A DNA stretch of 64,000 bases, from assembly GCF_000264995.1 (NCBI RefSeq), contig NW_006767445.1, positions 504,084 through 568,083 on the forward strand, given 5' to 3'. Below, one piece after another: positions 40,118-52,619 of the stretch. How positions within the stretch are numbered: position 1 is the first letter of the stretch; each line of letters begins with the position of its first letter. The notes under the pieces are model-generated. The model was given only the letters and a program-made list of their open reading frames with translations. It did not search any database and was not told where the DNA came from. A program made the position numbers and the translations under genes. This stretch comes from Punctularia strigosozonata HHB-11173 SS5. Lineage: Eukaryota; Basidiomycota; Agaricomycetes; Corticiales; Punctulariaceae.

Positions 40118-40934
40118 CGTCGTCGTCGTCGTCGCTGCGGCTGCTGGCGTTGAGCGGCGCACCGGCGTAATGGTGGGCGGCTTTCAGAGAAACGATTGTG
40201 TTCGGATGGATATCGGTCTTACGAGACCCTTATAATTCTGCCCGAGTCATCCGGGCTTTTCGTTATCTCTGCATGCTACTGAATCTGGAATGTATTGAAC
40301 CGTACAGTAGTATATGCTGAATTTGTCCCTATGCATTGGCCGTTAACGTCGGACTCTTTACGTTCAGCAACAGCCGCAAAATTTGAAACAACCTTTTTGC
40401 GATGTCCGACGCAAGCGCAGTGGCTATGCAGATTTTCATCTTTTTCATTGACGTTGACCGGCGTTGAGTCGCGTACTCGCGGTCCAATTCTGTGGGTAAC
40501 AGCTTGGGTGGTTGTCGTGCGTTTCCGAGGGTGTAGGAAACCCCTTTACGAAAGGTGAGTAACAGGCTCATGTCCATGTCAATTCGCCTTCTTGCTATCC
40601 GCTATGATGAGGAAAAGGGGTCGTATAGTACATCACGTACAGGACGAAAACCTTATTATGTACCAATTGTTCCTACTGAGCCCTCTTTTCGGTCGTCCGA
40701 GTCTGCAACCCAACGCTGATTAACGCTTTGCTCTTAACAGGTGGTCCTGCCGGTGGCTGTTCGAAATTGGAGTCGGAGGCGACATTTTCGCGTCGAATTC
40801 GCGACGGTCCGATGTCTATTACGCGCGGGACGATGTGCGCTCACGTTTTGGAATAGTGTAGTCAATCCATTTACATGCACACCCGATGTTCTGAGAGAAA
40901 TATGAGCACCTGCGTATACCCGACAGGGGCGGAA
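40118..40934. promoter_or_regulatory. Intergenic region; AROM promoter
   Basis: About 815 bp. The right part is the 3' flank of the F-box gene, the left part the AROM promoter with an ATTATAAG element near 40230. No other gene was recognised. Confidence 0.4.
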
Positions 40935-42565
40935 TCAGCACGACCACGCACTGGACGTACTACTTGAAGCAGATGATTCATTCCTCCCTGGATACCTGGA
41001 TATGACCAGATCTGAGCGCCCGGCCGCTTCTCGTAGTCCGTCCAACTCATCGAACGTCATGCTCCTGTCATTTATGAGGTAAAGTTTCAACATGCCATCC
41101 GACGCTCTGTTCCTCTCGCTCAGCAGCGTCGCAAGGTGCTCCAGCAGCTCGCCCGAGGGTTCGCAATCCTCTAGATTGATTTGCAGCCACCGCATCTTTG
41201 GGAGTAGGGAGCCTCCTTCGGCTTCAGGCGTGAGCGCTGGTATGACGGCCTCGCACGCCTCCAGCGACCGCAGGGTGAGGTCCGTTACAGCCGCGCAGTG
41301 CGTGATGAGCCGCACGACGGGATCTTCGAGTTCGTCCTCGGACAGCCAAAATTCGAGCGCCTCCACCCCGTAAGGGCATATCCTGCCGATGATCTCGCCG
41401 TGGACAGACGACCACAGTCCCGGAAGAGAGATGCTGATGAGAGGCGCGGCCCAGAATTGATCGGTGTAAGGTGTGCGGGTCGAGTATGCATCCAGCACAC
41501 ATGTGTCTGCGTCCGAGACACACGACGAACGGGTGGATCCCCGTCGCGGTCTGCAGTGTGATGGCCGAGGAAATCTGCCAGCGATGCGAAGTCGCATAGC
41601 TGCGTGGTGTGATGGAGTTGGAGTGATACGGTGGTTGAGGGCGGGATTCTGATGTAAGGCAATAATCCGCATATGATCGGGCCAGGCGCGGACAGTTCCA
41701 TCAAGACCAGCTGGTCAAGTACGGCCATATCACGAACCCGCTTCACAGGTTGCGGTGCGAGTCGCCTGGACCTCGAAGGCTGAGCCTCAACCAACAAAAA
41801 CTGCAGTGTAGGCATTGCTGCCAGCGCCGTGATGAACTGGTGCACTTCGGGGAATCCATCAGAAGGCAAGGAGCGGATTTCGAGATGAATCAAGCTTTGA
41901 GCTAGAGAGAAGTGGCCGATTACATTCCAGTTCACCGAGATACGGTGGAGGCGAAGTCTGCGAAGCTGAGGAGCGCACAATCCCAAGAGTTTGTCAGGGA
42001 GCCGGCCCGGGGAACTTGAGGCGGCCCGCCCCAACTCTAGCTTGAAATCGGTGAGAAGAGGGGCGGGAAGCGAGAGTGGCTCCGCATGTCTATTCAGGTC
42101 CTCTGCGTCCTTGAGCCACATGTCAAGCGCTTGTACACGGTTCATATGGCGAAGGGATGTGGTTATGGTTGCGGGGGTAAGGTCCATCTCCATAGTGTGT
42201 ATAGACAGCGGTGCTTGTCTAGACCTCAAGAGGAAAGTCTCGGTCAATTCCAGTGTGGTGCGGGGAATGACAGACCAAAGAGACGGTGTACAGAGGGATA
42301 TATCTCGCCAGCATTTGCATACTTGCGAGAATGCAAATCTGGACGGAAATGTGCAGCGTTTGGCTTCTTCGTCATCCACGGAAAGGCACAGGGAGAAAAT
42401 TATCGACAGGATTTCCGGAGGAAGTCGGGAGACCGACGGAGAATGTGCGGGTCCCTGTTTCACATGATGGTATGAGGAACTACTACTTTGTCGCGATGAA
42501 TTCTCAACTTTGTTAGCATTTTGTTCTTGTTTCTCCATCTCGAGTCGTTGTGAGCAAGGATTCAT
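40935..42565 (-). CDS. F-box protein with leucine-rich C-terminal region, frame broken once
   Basis: The N-terminal half is a single long frame from 42565: a Ser/Gln-rich leader, then the F-box (SRLPPEILSIIFSLCLSVDD, FSQVCKCWRDISLCTPSLWS; about residues 45-95), followed by LRR-like segments (LLGLCAPQLRRLRLHRI, SLIHLEIRSLPSDGFPEVHQ, LTALAAMPTLQFLLVE-like). This architecture is typical of the large Agaricomycete F-box family. At about 41525, in a CGTCGTGTGT stretch, the frame shifts by one. The second half continues in the next frame (YTDQFWAAPLISISLPGLW, HCAAVTDLTLRSLEACEAV, MRWLQINLEDCEPSGELLEH) to a stop at 40935. No intron of usable size joins the halves. It is either a sequencing error or a recent disabling change, since both halves still look well kept. 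Confidence 0.65.
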
Positions 42566-45515
42566 GGGTGATGTACTGTATGCCAGTACTCAATGCGATG
42601 AACGACAAGGTGTTGACGTTGTTTTTCACTCACACCTCAGACTGCATCCTTTGAGTTATCAATCACAAAGGCGAGTGCTCTCTTGAAATGCAATTTTCGA
42701 GTTGGCCGACGTGTAATTGTCATCAATGGCAGCTGCAGGATCCCCAGCGACGGCCTTACGTGGACGCTCAAGTGAGCACGTGTCTGACGTAATCATGCTG
42801 GCACGATCACTGTCAGGTTGTTGTGTCTTCAATCACTAACCACGTCGACCGCAATCGCTCCGTTTCTGTGACTCTGTGACTTCACGATGGAGAGGAGGCG
42901 ATTAAGCTTCAACCCGCATTCTCACTCTGGATCGCTTGAACGCCGCACCAGACGTGACACATATCATTTTCAGACCGTCGGTCTGAGGGCAACGTCCGAC
43001 TGCCAGTGCTCTAGGAATACCGCGGCCGTGGCATTTGCAAAGTCTTTCGGCTTGACATGTATTAGCAGTGACATAAATGGCCATGAAATTGGTGGCTATT
43101 GTACCAGAGGGCATCCTTGCCATGACACGTCTTGTCCACCACTGGCGCTCGGTATCCGAAGAGCGCCGACATAAGTACATAGATGACGTTCGATGATCGC
43201 GCCGTATTCACTGCTCCCTCCTTTCTTGTCTAGATGTTTCACCTGCTCTGAAGAGCTCCTCACACCAGCAAACCTAGGACACCGTGCAAATGCTGCACAT
43301 AATCTCTAATCAGTCGTCGTTGAATGGAACGTGTACGAAACTCTACTCACCTCCATCATTGTGGCAATTCTGATTGCTGTCTCGTACGTAGGCCGGTCGC
43401 CACCGTATCGTCCGTCGCTCGGGAGGAGTATTGCCGGCCCTCTTGTGCGCCAACCTCAAGTACCAGGTCATGGTTATGTCCGAAAATCCCGCAGACCAAC
43501 GCGCGGACAAGTCGCAGATACTGTCCCTCTCCGATCCGTTTTGGGCGGTGAATGGCGGTAGAACATCGTGACGGCCTTGACGCCAAAAGCAGTCAATACG
43601 GGCACTGGCATCAAGAGCGCAACGATAGTGAAGGTACCTTCTCGTTGTGCGCCGCACGACTGGCCTTTGTATTCCGCTACATGGCTTGACGCTCTTTGCC
43701 ATGATGCGCTGGGACGTCGAATAACCGGGAATTTTCACGCTACGGAGGGATTTGATAGTGGCGAAGGTAAACCGCGAGCGAACAATGAACAGGACGATGG
43801 TGCTCAGCATACGGCGCATCTGTGCGCTCTCTTTAATACTGTTCTCCATTGCCCCGCCTTTCTGACCGCTCATCTAACAGTTGTAGTGCGCGGCCCATGC
43901 GCGGGAAGTTGCATGCAGCTTTTGCTTGTGTGGACGAACCAGCGTCGACTCGTGGAATTAATGAGAAGATGTGGTGGCTCCTAAGCAAGCTTGTTGTGTG
44001 AGTTTACGAAGGCTCCACTCTCGATCTTGTTGAAGAGCCGAGCATCGTGGAGGATCGATTTGGCTTAAATTCTCCCTGGCTGGACGGGCGGCCACAAGCT
44101 GATTGCACATCCTGGTAGATTCCGCCGGGCCACAACAGTGTCAAGGTGGCCCCTACATTCACATTGGCACGCGCCTGGGTCTATTCTAAGGAACCTTGCC
44201 GTGCCGGACTGTCCGTCATTATTCCCTACCCTCACCCGGTGCGGCCACCGTACGGTGTTTCAAAGACCTCGCCAGAGCTTCACCGCTTGATCGTGCGCCG
44301 TTGATGATTCCTCTGCCATTGTGCGCAAACCGCCTTATTTCTCAATCGATCCGTTCTCTCGCAGTGCACCCTGTGATGTCGAATGAAACAAGCAAAGCGA
44401 GCCGCTTATCCGATAAGGAACGGAAGCTGTGGATGTGTGCAATGTAAAGCTCTGCGTGCAGTGGCCCCCACCTGTGGACCGTGTCCTCAACCAAGTCAAA
44501 TCAAGCTCGAACACATCCACGCCCTCCCCTCGTGAATGCATTGGCATCGGACTAAACGTTCAATTTCTGTGTTTTCGTTGCTATTGCCGCAGCAAATGCC
44601 TATTCAGGGGTGCTCGACAAAGATCTGTCGGTTAATTCGAGAGTCATGCGAGGAACCGTGGTCCAGAGAGCCGGCGTGCCGAGTGCGACCTCTCGCAGGT
44701 GACTGCACATCTGAAAGAACGCATGGCTGGACAGAAACCAAAACTAACTGGCCGGCGGGATGCATAGACAGAAGATCGCGGACACAGTTTCCCGAGGAAG
44801 TCGGAATATATGCGCGCTCTCAGAGAATTTGAAACTACTTGGTGCGTCATGGAGACAACCTGTTGCGGCTCAACTCCGAGTTTGCTTCCGCCTTGATCTG
44901 GTTCGTCGGTTGCAGGCTGACACCACGAGGAGTTGACGGACCATATACTCCGGTTGGGACCGCTGCCTTCGGTTGAGGTGCATGAGAGTAAAAATATGTA
45001 TACTATCACTTACGTTTCCGACCACATCGCGATGATAGGCACGATCTTGGGACGTGAGCGACTAGTCGATTTCGCGCATATGTATAAATCACCGATCGCT
45101 TAAGTAGAGTATAATGTACCGTGACTCCGCAAGGGATACGTGAAAGGTGCTAGCTTCAGAAAATAAGCAGTAAACAGCAGTAAACAGAGATGTATGTAGG
45201 GTGGTAGAAGACAAAGGAACGTGTTGGCTCGCTGACTCGCGATAGGCTGCAGCACCCTGCTACTGCAATGGCATGAAACACGCGAGTACCTACGGTCTGA
45301 TACCTTTCATGTTCCGAGATTCAAGCTTCGAGGTCCGAAGTCAGGCTTGTTACAGCACCCGTGTCTTGGTTTCGAAGTGAGGACATGTCCATACGAATGC
45401 AAATTATTAGAGCGACGATACATATACAATGCCATCATACAACGTGAGCAATGCTCGCGTATCAAAGGTGAAGGACATGACTCAAGATGACTATAGCACG
45501 ACGCCGAGAGATCGT
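42566..45515. other. Gene-free region, 2.95 kb
   Basis: Only short frames on both strands. One minus-strand segment around 43560-43660 would encode a single hydrophobic stretch (FTIVALLMPVPVLTAFGV), but no flanking exons support a gene. No terminal repeats, tandem arrays or tRNA-like structure were recognised. Confidence 0.35.
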
Positions 45516-46518
45516 TTATGTTTTGAAGATGATGATTAGGATAAGCAGGATGAGAATGATGCCTGCGATGGTATATGTTGAACCTGGGAAAGGATCAATG
45601 GTGGCAATGGCAGAGAGAAAAGCAAGCTTACCGTTGCCCTTGACGCCCTTCGCAAACTTGTTGAGCTTTCTTCGTGCAGTCGACAGACGGTCGGATGTCC
45701 GATCGAGTTCGTGATCCAGTGATTCAAGAAGGCCCTGTTCGCGTCGGCCGTCAGACTGGCATCACCTCCCAAAGAAATTAGAAAGCACAACGAACATGAT
45801 GGGTATCTAGCTCGTCGTTGATCTGCAGTGACAGATCCCTTTGCCGGCCGATGGATCGTGAAAGCGCGTCGAGGTGATCATCCTGGTCTACTTGCATTCC
45901 TCAGTCAGGACATGGTAAACATGCGCGAGCCTGGATACGTACGGGCCATCAACTGACTCTGCTCCTGCAATAGCATGTCCGTGCCCTGCTCTTCCTCCGG
46001 CCCGCGCTCAGGATCATCACTGTACGGCGCAAAATTGCCGCCCGAGATGCCGAGCGTCTCTCTTGCCTTGCGTGGTATCCCCATCGGGGACGATGAGCGG
46101 GAGGACGAAGAGGCCACAGCTTCCTGCTCTACCGGCGTCTCGTCTACCAGTCTGCACAAATACACAGCACGGGTCAACCTCATGCAGGGGAGCAATCACA
46201 CATTCTGAATATAACACACGGCAAGAGACCCTCTTTCTCCACATCCACGTCCTTGTCCACCATACCACACATGCGGCCGTATTGAGCGCGCAAGAGCTCT
46301 ACAGCTTCGCTTCGGCCATCTCGCTCCTCCAACTGCAGCACGCCCTCCCTGAGCTGCCTCAGGTTCCGCGTAATCTGTGGAAGATGGAGGGTGTTCGGCT
46401 TCGCGTTCGTCGCATTGAGCGTGAAGGTGCTCAAGCGCTGGCGTTCAAGAAGCAACGAGAGCGTCTGGGTGGAAAGCGCGGTAAGCTTGGCAAGGAGATT
46501 ACTGGAGCTTGCGTCCAT
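45516..46518 (-). CDS. Endosomal Qc-SNARE, Syn8/syntaxin-8 type
   Basis: t-SNARE light chain for fusion in the endosome-vacuole pathway. The N-terminal region is helical (MDASSSNLLAKLTALSTQTL, RNLRQLREGVLQLEE). A Ser-rich linker (SSSSRSSSPMGIP) leads to the SNARE motif, spread over three exons: GTDMLLQEQSQLMA, QDDHLDALSRSIGRQRDLSL-QINDELD, and ESLDHELDRTSDRLSTARRK. The protein ends in a C-terminal tail anchor (STYTIAGIILILLILIIIF then KT) with stop at 45516. The zero-layer position falls in the IGRQRDLS segment, where Q fits a Q-SNARE. Introns lie near 46140-46200, 45895-45942, 45734-45812 and 45585-45633. The start at 46518 faces the eIF3L gene. Confidence 0.82.
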
Positions 46519-46813
46519 CGCGCGTCCTCTGGGGTTACAGCTTCAGACCAAGAAGAAGAAGCCAAGGTGGGCTTTATTGGTAAACGGGCAAGGGGAGAAA
46601 CGAACGAAGCAACCGGTCGCCAAGCCAGGGTGTGCGAAGCGGGCGCAGTGGTAAGGTTAGGGTTAGATTCACCCGAACTCTGTTTTCTCGGGTCCGTCTT
46701 CGAGCTCATCGTCTTGCAGCAGCATCGTCGGGAAAGCCTCATTGTCCGCTCTTCCTGCCACTCTTCGAATACTTGGACTTTCCGAAGTCCAGAAAATTGA
46801 CAAGGAAATCAAC
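46519..46813. promoter_or_regulatory. Shared promoter between divergent SNARE and eIF3L genes
   Basis: About 295 bp between the two start codons. No TATA box; an AGGTTAGGGTTAGA direct repeat of GGTTAG lies near 46653-46668. Regulation is inferred from layout only. Confidence 0.45.
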
Positions 46814-49271
46814 ATGGAGGGGCAGCAACAGCGGCTCGCGCTCTGGGCGGCCGAGGAGGAACTCGGCAATGATGACCTCGATATGCAGGACTCCCTCGCC
46901 CTCGCGCAGGCTCAGCAGGCGCTTTACGCACAACAAATGCTAGCGGAAGAGTCGTTTAACGAGACAGCTCTGCTTGCTATGCAGCAGCAGATAATGCAGC
47001 AGGCCGCGCTCGCGAGCATTCCGGACGTAGTGAAGCGTGTGCGTTCTGATCTCATCTTCATTCTCATTGAATCCAGGACGCCTGCTTGGGATGTCATCAT
47101 ACTAACTGATCTGGATTTATAGTTCATCGTACACTTCCATCAGGCTGTCCTGGACAACAACCTCGCAGAGATTACTGCAGCGTACGAGAGCGGATGGAAC
47201 AGGCTCACTGAAAAGTTCTACGCCAAGACGGAGTGGCCAGAGGCTGAAGTGATCGCGCCTCTCGTGAACGATGGCATGTATTTCAGAAGATAGATTCATT
47301 TGTATCGCTCACGTTGTTGGCCCTGATAGACCAAATATTCCTGATCCTTTATCGCGAACTTTACTACCGTCACGTCTATTCGCGCCTGCAACCCAACATT
47401 GACGACCGATTCCATTCGTACGAAAACAGCTGCGAACTGTTCAACTACCTCCTCAGTAAGCACCGTCTCTTTCTCATTCCGACCATGCGGCTGATTGGGC
47501 TTACGACATGAAGACTCAACCACCCCCGTTGCCCTTCAACTCCCAGAGCAATGGCTCTGGGATATCATCGACGAATTTATCTACCAGTTCCAGTCGTTCT
47601 GTGTCTGGCGGTCGAAGCCGAAGAACAAAACCGAGGACGAACTCATCATGCTTTCCGAAGGCGGTCAGGTACGTCCACCCTTCTTCCCGTCGGAAGTCTC
47701 GTGAACGATGCTAACGGAATGACCTTTGACTGCAGCAAGTATGGAGCTCGTACAGCGTGCTTAACGTCCTCTACTCCCTTATCCAAAAGTCGAAGATCAA
47801 CGAGCACGTCGCCGCCGTTCAGGAGGGCAAATCGGCCGCTGAAATTGCGTATGTACTATCAACCGCAACTACCTTACCCGGCACTTAACGACCTTGGTAG
47901 TGAGATCGTAGGAGAGTACGGCTCCAAGCCACTCTACAAGATGCTCGGCTACTTCAGTCTCATCGGCCTCCTCCGGGTGCACACTCTCCTTGGTGACTTC
48001 ACTCTCGCGCTGAAGATCCTTGACGACATTGAACTGACCCAAAAGGTCCGCGCCGACTGCCTACCATCAATATTAAGACTGACGATACTCTGATTACCAC
48101 AGTCCCCGTTTACCAGAGTGACCGCATGCCACGTCACGACGTACTACTACGTCGGCTTCTGCTACATCATGCTCCGCCGGTACCCGGACGCGATCCGTAC
48201 ATTCGTCTCTATCCTCAACTTCAACATGCGCATGCGACAATACCACACCCGGAGTTACCAATACGACCAGGTAGAATCCCCCGAAACCCACGTTGGCTCT
48301 GCATACTCATGCTCGCGGTACAGATTAACAAAACGGCGGACAGGATGTACGCTCTCTTCGCGGTTTGCAACGCGCTCTCGCCCTCGCGCCTGGACGACAA
48401 CATCGCGAACATCGCTAAGGAGCGCTACGGCGAGCAGTTCGCCAAGATGTCGCGCGGGTGAGCCCCTGAACCAGCTACCGTCGCATTGAGGAGCGATTGA
48501 CATGAATGTGGCAGGGAGGAAGGCCTGCCGGCGTTCGAGGAGCTCTTCCTGTACGCCTGCCCCAAATTTATCAGTGCGAACCCGCCCGCGTACGAGGACC
48601 CGGATGCACTCCAGGCGTACGTCGACGATCCGCCGCCCGAGCCCGCGCAGCGCCATCTCGCTTCCTTCCTCGCGGATGTGAAGGTTCAGGCGACGGTGCC
48701 GACGCTGCGCAGCTTCCTCAAGCTCTACACGAGCATCGATGCGCGCAAGCTTTCCAGGTATGTGCCGAATCCTGTCCGTCCTTCTAAAATTGGAGCTAAC
48801 GAGCGTTGACTACAGCTTCCTGGATACTGATGAGGAGGAGATGGTGCAGCAGATGATGGTTCTCAAGCAAGCGAGCCGGAGCGTGAGCAAGGTCGGCAAC
48901 GCGGTTGACGGCGGACTCATGGACGGCGAGACGATCTCCACTTCCGACCTCGACTTCGTCATTGACGACGTACGTCCTGCCCTCACTCGCTATCACCCGT
49001 CTGCACCGGCGCTGACCACTCGCCGTAGAATATGGTGCACATCGTCGAATCCACAGTGGGCCGCCGATACGCTGGCTGGTTCATTCGGAACGCCGAGCAC
49101 GCGCAGCGTGTGCTGGACACGCTACAGGTAAGCCCGCTGCCCGGACCTCCCAAACCGCCCGGTGCCCAGGCAGCGGCGGCGGCAGGCGGCCCGCCCGCCC
49201 CGACGGCTTCAGAGCCCGCTCCCGCTCCCGCAAAACCGAAGGTTGCATGGGGTGGCGTCAAGGCGGCTTGA
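46814..49271 (+). CDS. Eukaryotic translation initiation factor 3 subunit L
   Basis: PCI-domain subunit of the eIF3 scaffold that binds the 40S ribosome. The N-terminus is Gln/Ala-rich ([33 protein letters not shown]). Then [89 protein letters not shown], the TPR/PCI helices [20 protein letters not shown] and [17 protein letters not shown], and [19 protein letters not shown]. At least nine introns are seen, the first after DVVKR at about 47036. The C-terminus adds a Pro/Ala-rich tail ([15 protein letters not shown]) before the stop at 49271. The start at 46814 is the first Met in good context; the divergent SNARE gene limits upstream extension. Confidence 0.92.
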
Positions 49272-49507
49272 ATGTTGCGTTTCTTCGGCTAGAGTCCGCG
49301 GGAACGCGGTGCGTGCACGATAATGTTGCGTGTGTTGTATTACTCCATGTGTACGCGCTAGCGCTAAATACGTTGTGAATTTGATACACTGGGATGCTTT
49401 GATGCAAGGATGCCGACACCGTGTAACAAGACAAGGGAAGAAAAATGGACACCGCAGGCGAGCATGCCCCTTCTACAACCAGCATCGACGCTCCAGACTA
49501 CAACGGC

Positions 49508-52168
49508 TCATCTGAAAAAACGAGACGTTGACGTCAAGTCCATCGTCGAATCGGCAGTCTCGAGGGATTCGTCTAGGGTGAATTTCGTCTTGAAGGCAGG
49601 GTCATCATCCCTGGGTTTCAGGAACGAGCGTTTTATCGGTTCTGGCGGCAGGATCTTGTTGAGACCCTCGCCATTCCGTATCAGGTCATAGTAGGCACGC
49701 AGGCAATCGCGCCGGAAGTCAGTGATCGTGTCCACCGAGATCCTTGCAGCGAGGTTCTGTGGGCACGTTATGAGCGGATAAAGCCATTCGCAGCGAGCTG
49801 CAACACATACCTTCGTCCGGATGAAGGGGTCGGCCACGACCAGGAAATGGTTTTCCCATCCATGTGGCTCCCCCTCCCTCTTTGCCCGTCGCTCCACACC
49901 GGCCTCCAGCGCCACTCCCCTCTGCTCACCGGTGTCCATCTCCAGCCCCTCATCCGAAACGGGAAGCGCCTGTTTGTTTTTCTTGTGGACACCTGCACTG
50001 TCCGTCTCGCGAAGCCTATCGTCATTACCAAAGAATGCGTCCATCTCTGGTGTTGATTGCCTTTGCAGTCCTCCAGTATCGCTTGCAGCCGCCTTTTCAA
50101 GTCTCCTGTGGAGAGGCACGGTATGGAATCGTCTGTCGTAGCGATTTGTGATGATGCCTTTCTGAAGCAGCTCCTCGGAGGGCGACCATGACCAGTCTTT
50201 ATAAATCGAGGTGCGCTGCCGCTCGACAACGCCTCCTTGTCGAACACTCACGAGCTGGTTTCCGTAGTCGAATTCGTCGGCCCAGAATTGGAACCAGCTC
50301 TTGAGCGCCTGCGCGGGGGATAGGTAGTGCCGTGGTACCAGATGCCGGCTGCGATTAAAGCGAACGTCGCACTTTATCAGCTCGGTCTTCCGTTTGCGGT
50401 ACCAGAAGTAATCGCGCGGACCCTCGGGGTGGCTCGGTACGAGATCGCCCTGTAGGTTCGGTAAATTGTGTGTATGCTACAAGAAAGGGCGACACAATCA
50501 GCACTCGGACAATAAAATCTCGCGGAAGGTATGTCGCACCTGCAACATGGCAATTGTCATAAGCGTCAGCGTATAGCTGCTGAACGACACCCTGCCGTTC
50601 TTGCTGGTAGGATCGTTGTACCCCATCCGACGAGCCCATGCTTTGATTACAACCAAAAGTGGCTTGAGCACCGGCGCAATGTACATATAACGGGCGAGCA
50701 TTTGGGAGTTTATAAGGCCTAATCGCTCATTGATGCAAATGTCGCATTGGATGCCGGTGTCCGGATCCCGGAACTTCACTGATAAGGAAAGTTATAGACG
50801 ATCATGGCTTGGGAAGGAGTAATTGCACTCACCTATTGGAACACTAGCAAAGGGAACGGCCTTGATTTCGTCGAATCGATTGCTATGGAGCAATTTTCCC
50901 AGCTTCCTACAGTGACGCCATGTTAATTGGCTGGTAAACGACATACAATCGAGCATACGTGGCATTGTATTCGGCTAAGTTACGTGGACACAACCGTTGA
51001 ATAAGCTTGGAAGTCCCATGAACGTTCGAGGGACTCACGAGGGGTGCTCCTAGACTTCGGGGGTGGCAAACCATTTGGTCTTGCCTCGTCCTTGAGAATA
51101 CAAGCTCAACACCAGGATAGAGTGACTTCGACGATGGCCACATACCAACATAACGAGGTCAAGGTCGCTATCCCTGGAGCTCACGCCATATATGGTGCTT
51201 CCGAAGGGTTTTACGGTCCAGCTAGGCCCAAACTTGCTCCGAATCACATCTTGCACGCGTTTGATGGTTTTGGAGCGTTCGATGTCAACAAACTGGGTAG
51301 GTGTATGCGACTGAAAGCAGGCCATGAATGTGAATGCCCTATGCCGGAAGAAAAACTGATTTCCCAAACTCACGTAGTAGTAATCCATCATCTGGTGCGT
51401 GAGGTGCGCGGTTCGAGATTCTCGAGAAAGGTCACGAAGAGACCAAATGTGCCCTTTGATCGTTTGGAGTCGGCGCCCACTCCCGTTCCCTCCTGGAAGT
51501 GGAAAATCGGGCGTATCACGAAGCGAGCTCGAGCTTGAGACGTCTTCGCTGGAGGCTTCCTTCTTCAAAGCAGTCTGCCACATGAATTCAAGTTTGTTGC
51601 TGAGGTCATCCTGCGTCAACGTCGTGATACGTTTGGCGTCGATGGCACTTGTCAGACGTTGTATGCGGTCTTGCTCGGGGAGGGCTGCCTCGTCGTCCAC
51701 CGCGCCGCGGTTGGCCTCTTCAGCTTCAGGTCTGCTCTTCAAATTTTCCTGAAGTTCCGCTCGACCTCGAGACTTCTGAAGGAGTGGCTGCATGAAGTCC
51801 ACCCGATCTATGTCGGATTGTCTGAAGGAACTGGAATTGTCGCAATACCGAGCGTCAGAGATGAGATGAACCAAGACAACGTGTACTGACGACGAGACGT
51901 CCTTCTCTGATTCCGACTGCTGTGCGGTATGGAAACCCCTCCTGCGTGCGACGCGCCGACGCCTAGGGTCTCTGTGGGCAGCGTTGTCGTGCGCGTCTCG
52001 TGCCACTGGAGTATTGCATATGTCTGGTATTCGCTGGTGTCCGAAGCGTATTGTTGTCGTTCCGAAAGCCCGTACACTTGAGTGCATTCGTGCGATGTCC
52101 GAGTATTGAAGTAAAGGGCAGGGCGGTGGCAGGACGTTCGCGCGGGACATTCTTTTCGGACTTCGCAT
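49508..52168 (-). CDS. Non-canonical poly(A) polymerase / terminal nucleotidyltransferase (Cid1/TRF family)
   Basis: Predicted enzyme that adds A or U residues to RNA 3' ends. A long basic, Arg/Ser-rich N-terminus (over 200 residues) precedes the nucleotidyltransferase core. The catalytic motif is FGSTIYGVSSRDSDLDLV (GS followed by DSD), the third Asp lies in IQCDICINERLGLIN, then LLVVIKAWARRMGYND and RVSFSSYTLTLMTIAML. The PAP-associated region follows (LPNLQGDLVPSHP, QALKSWFQFWADEFDYG), and the C-terminal part has NHFLVVADPFIRTKNLAARI and RDCLRAYYDLI. Introns are seen near 51000-51060, 50900, 50780-50830, 50475-50530, 50235-50255 and 49757-49810. The N-terminus could be a mitochondrial targeting sequence; an inner Met exists about 25 residues in. 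A versus U specificity is undecided. The 236 bp to the eIF3L stop is a convergent spacer. Confidence 0.8.
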
Positions 52169-52619
52169 TACATTTTGATTAATATATCATAGACTATTAA
52201 TCTCACTTAAGGACATATATCATCAGATTAACGGTAACAATATACAACAATGTAAGTACGGAGCTGATGTAAGTAGAAAGAAAAACCCAAACAATGAAGC
52301 GTAAAATTGGCGAGGAATAATTCACTTGGGGTTTTCGGAAGAGCGCTGCCTTGGCTTGAGGCTACCATGCCCTGCTGCTCCAGAGGAGGGACACCCCACA
52401 TGAACGGGTGCCTTGAAGTTTGCGAACAACAACCTGCGTCGCGGGATAATCTGCCCCAAGTCCGAAGGTCAGATAGGTGACCTGCCCATCGGGTATTGGG
52501 GGGCGTTGGAGCCAAGCGACGGCAGTCGGTACCATACATTTCTGCGGATCAATTCAATGGGGTCCCCTAAGTTTCCAATTTCATTCACTGTGGAGGGTTC
52601 TGGAATCTAAGTTTGCGCC
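52169..52619. other. Intergenic region
   Basis: About 450 bp between the 3' end of kinase-RasGEF gene A and the start of the nucleotidyltransferase gene. AT-rich near 52170-52260; no gene seen. Confidence 0.4.

Noticed and set aside
41500-41530. 17-nt intron to explain the frame change in the F-box gene
   Set aside because: GTGTGTCTCGGACGCAG has GT and AG ends but is far too short for spliceosomal removal and has no branch site.
43343-43873. Minus-strand frame with a hydrophobic stretch, considered as a pheromone-receptor-like fragment
   Set aside because: One hydrophobic segment only, and its neighbours are in other frames without usable splice sites.
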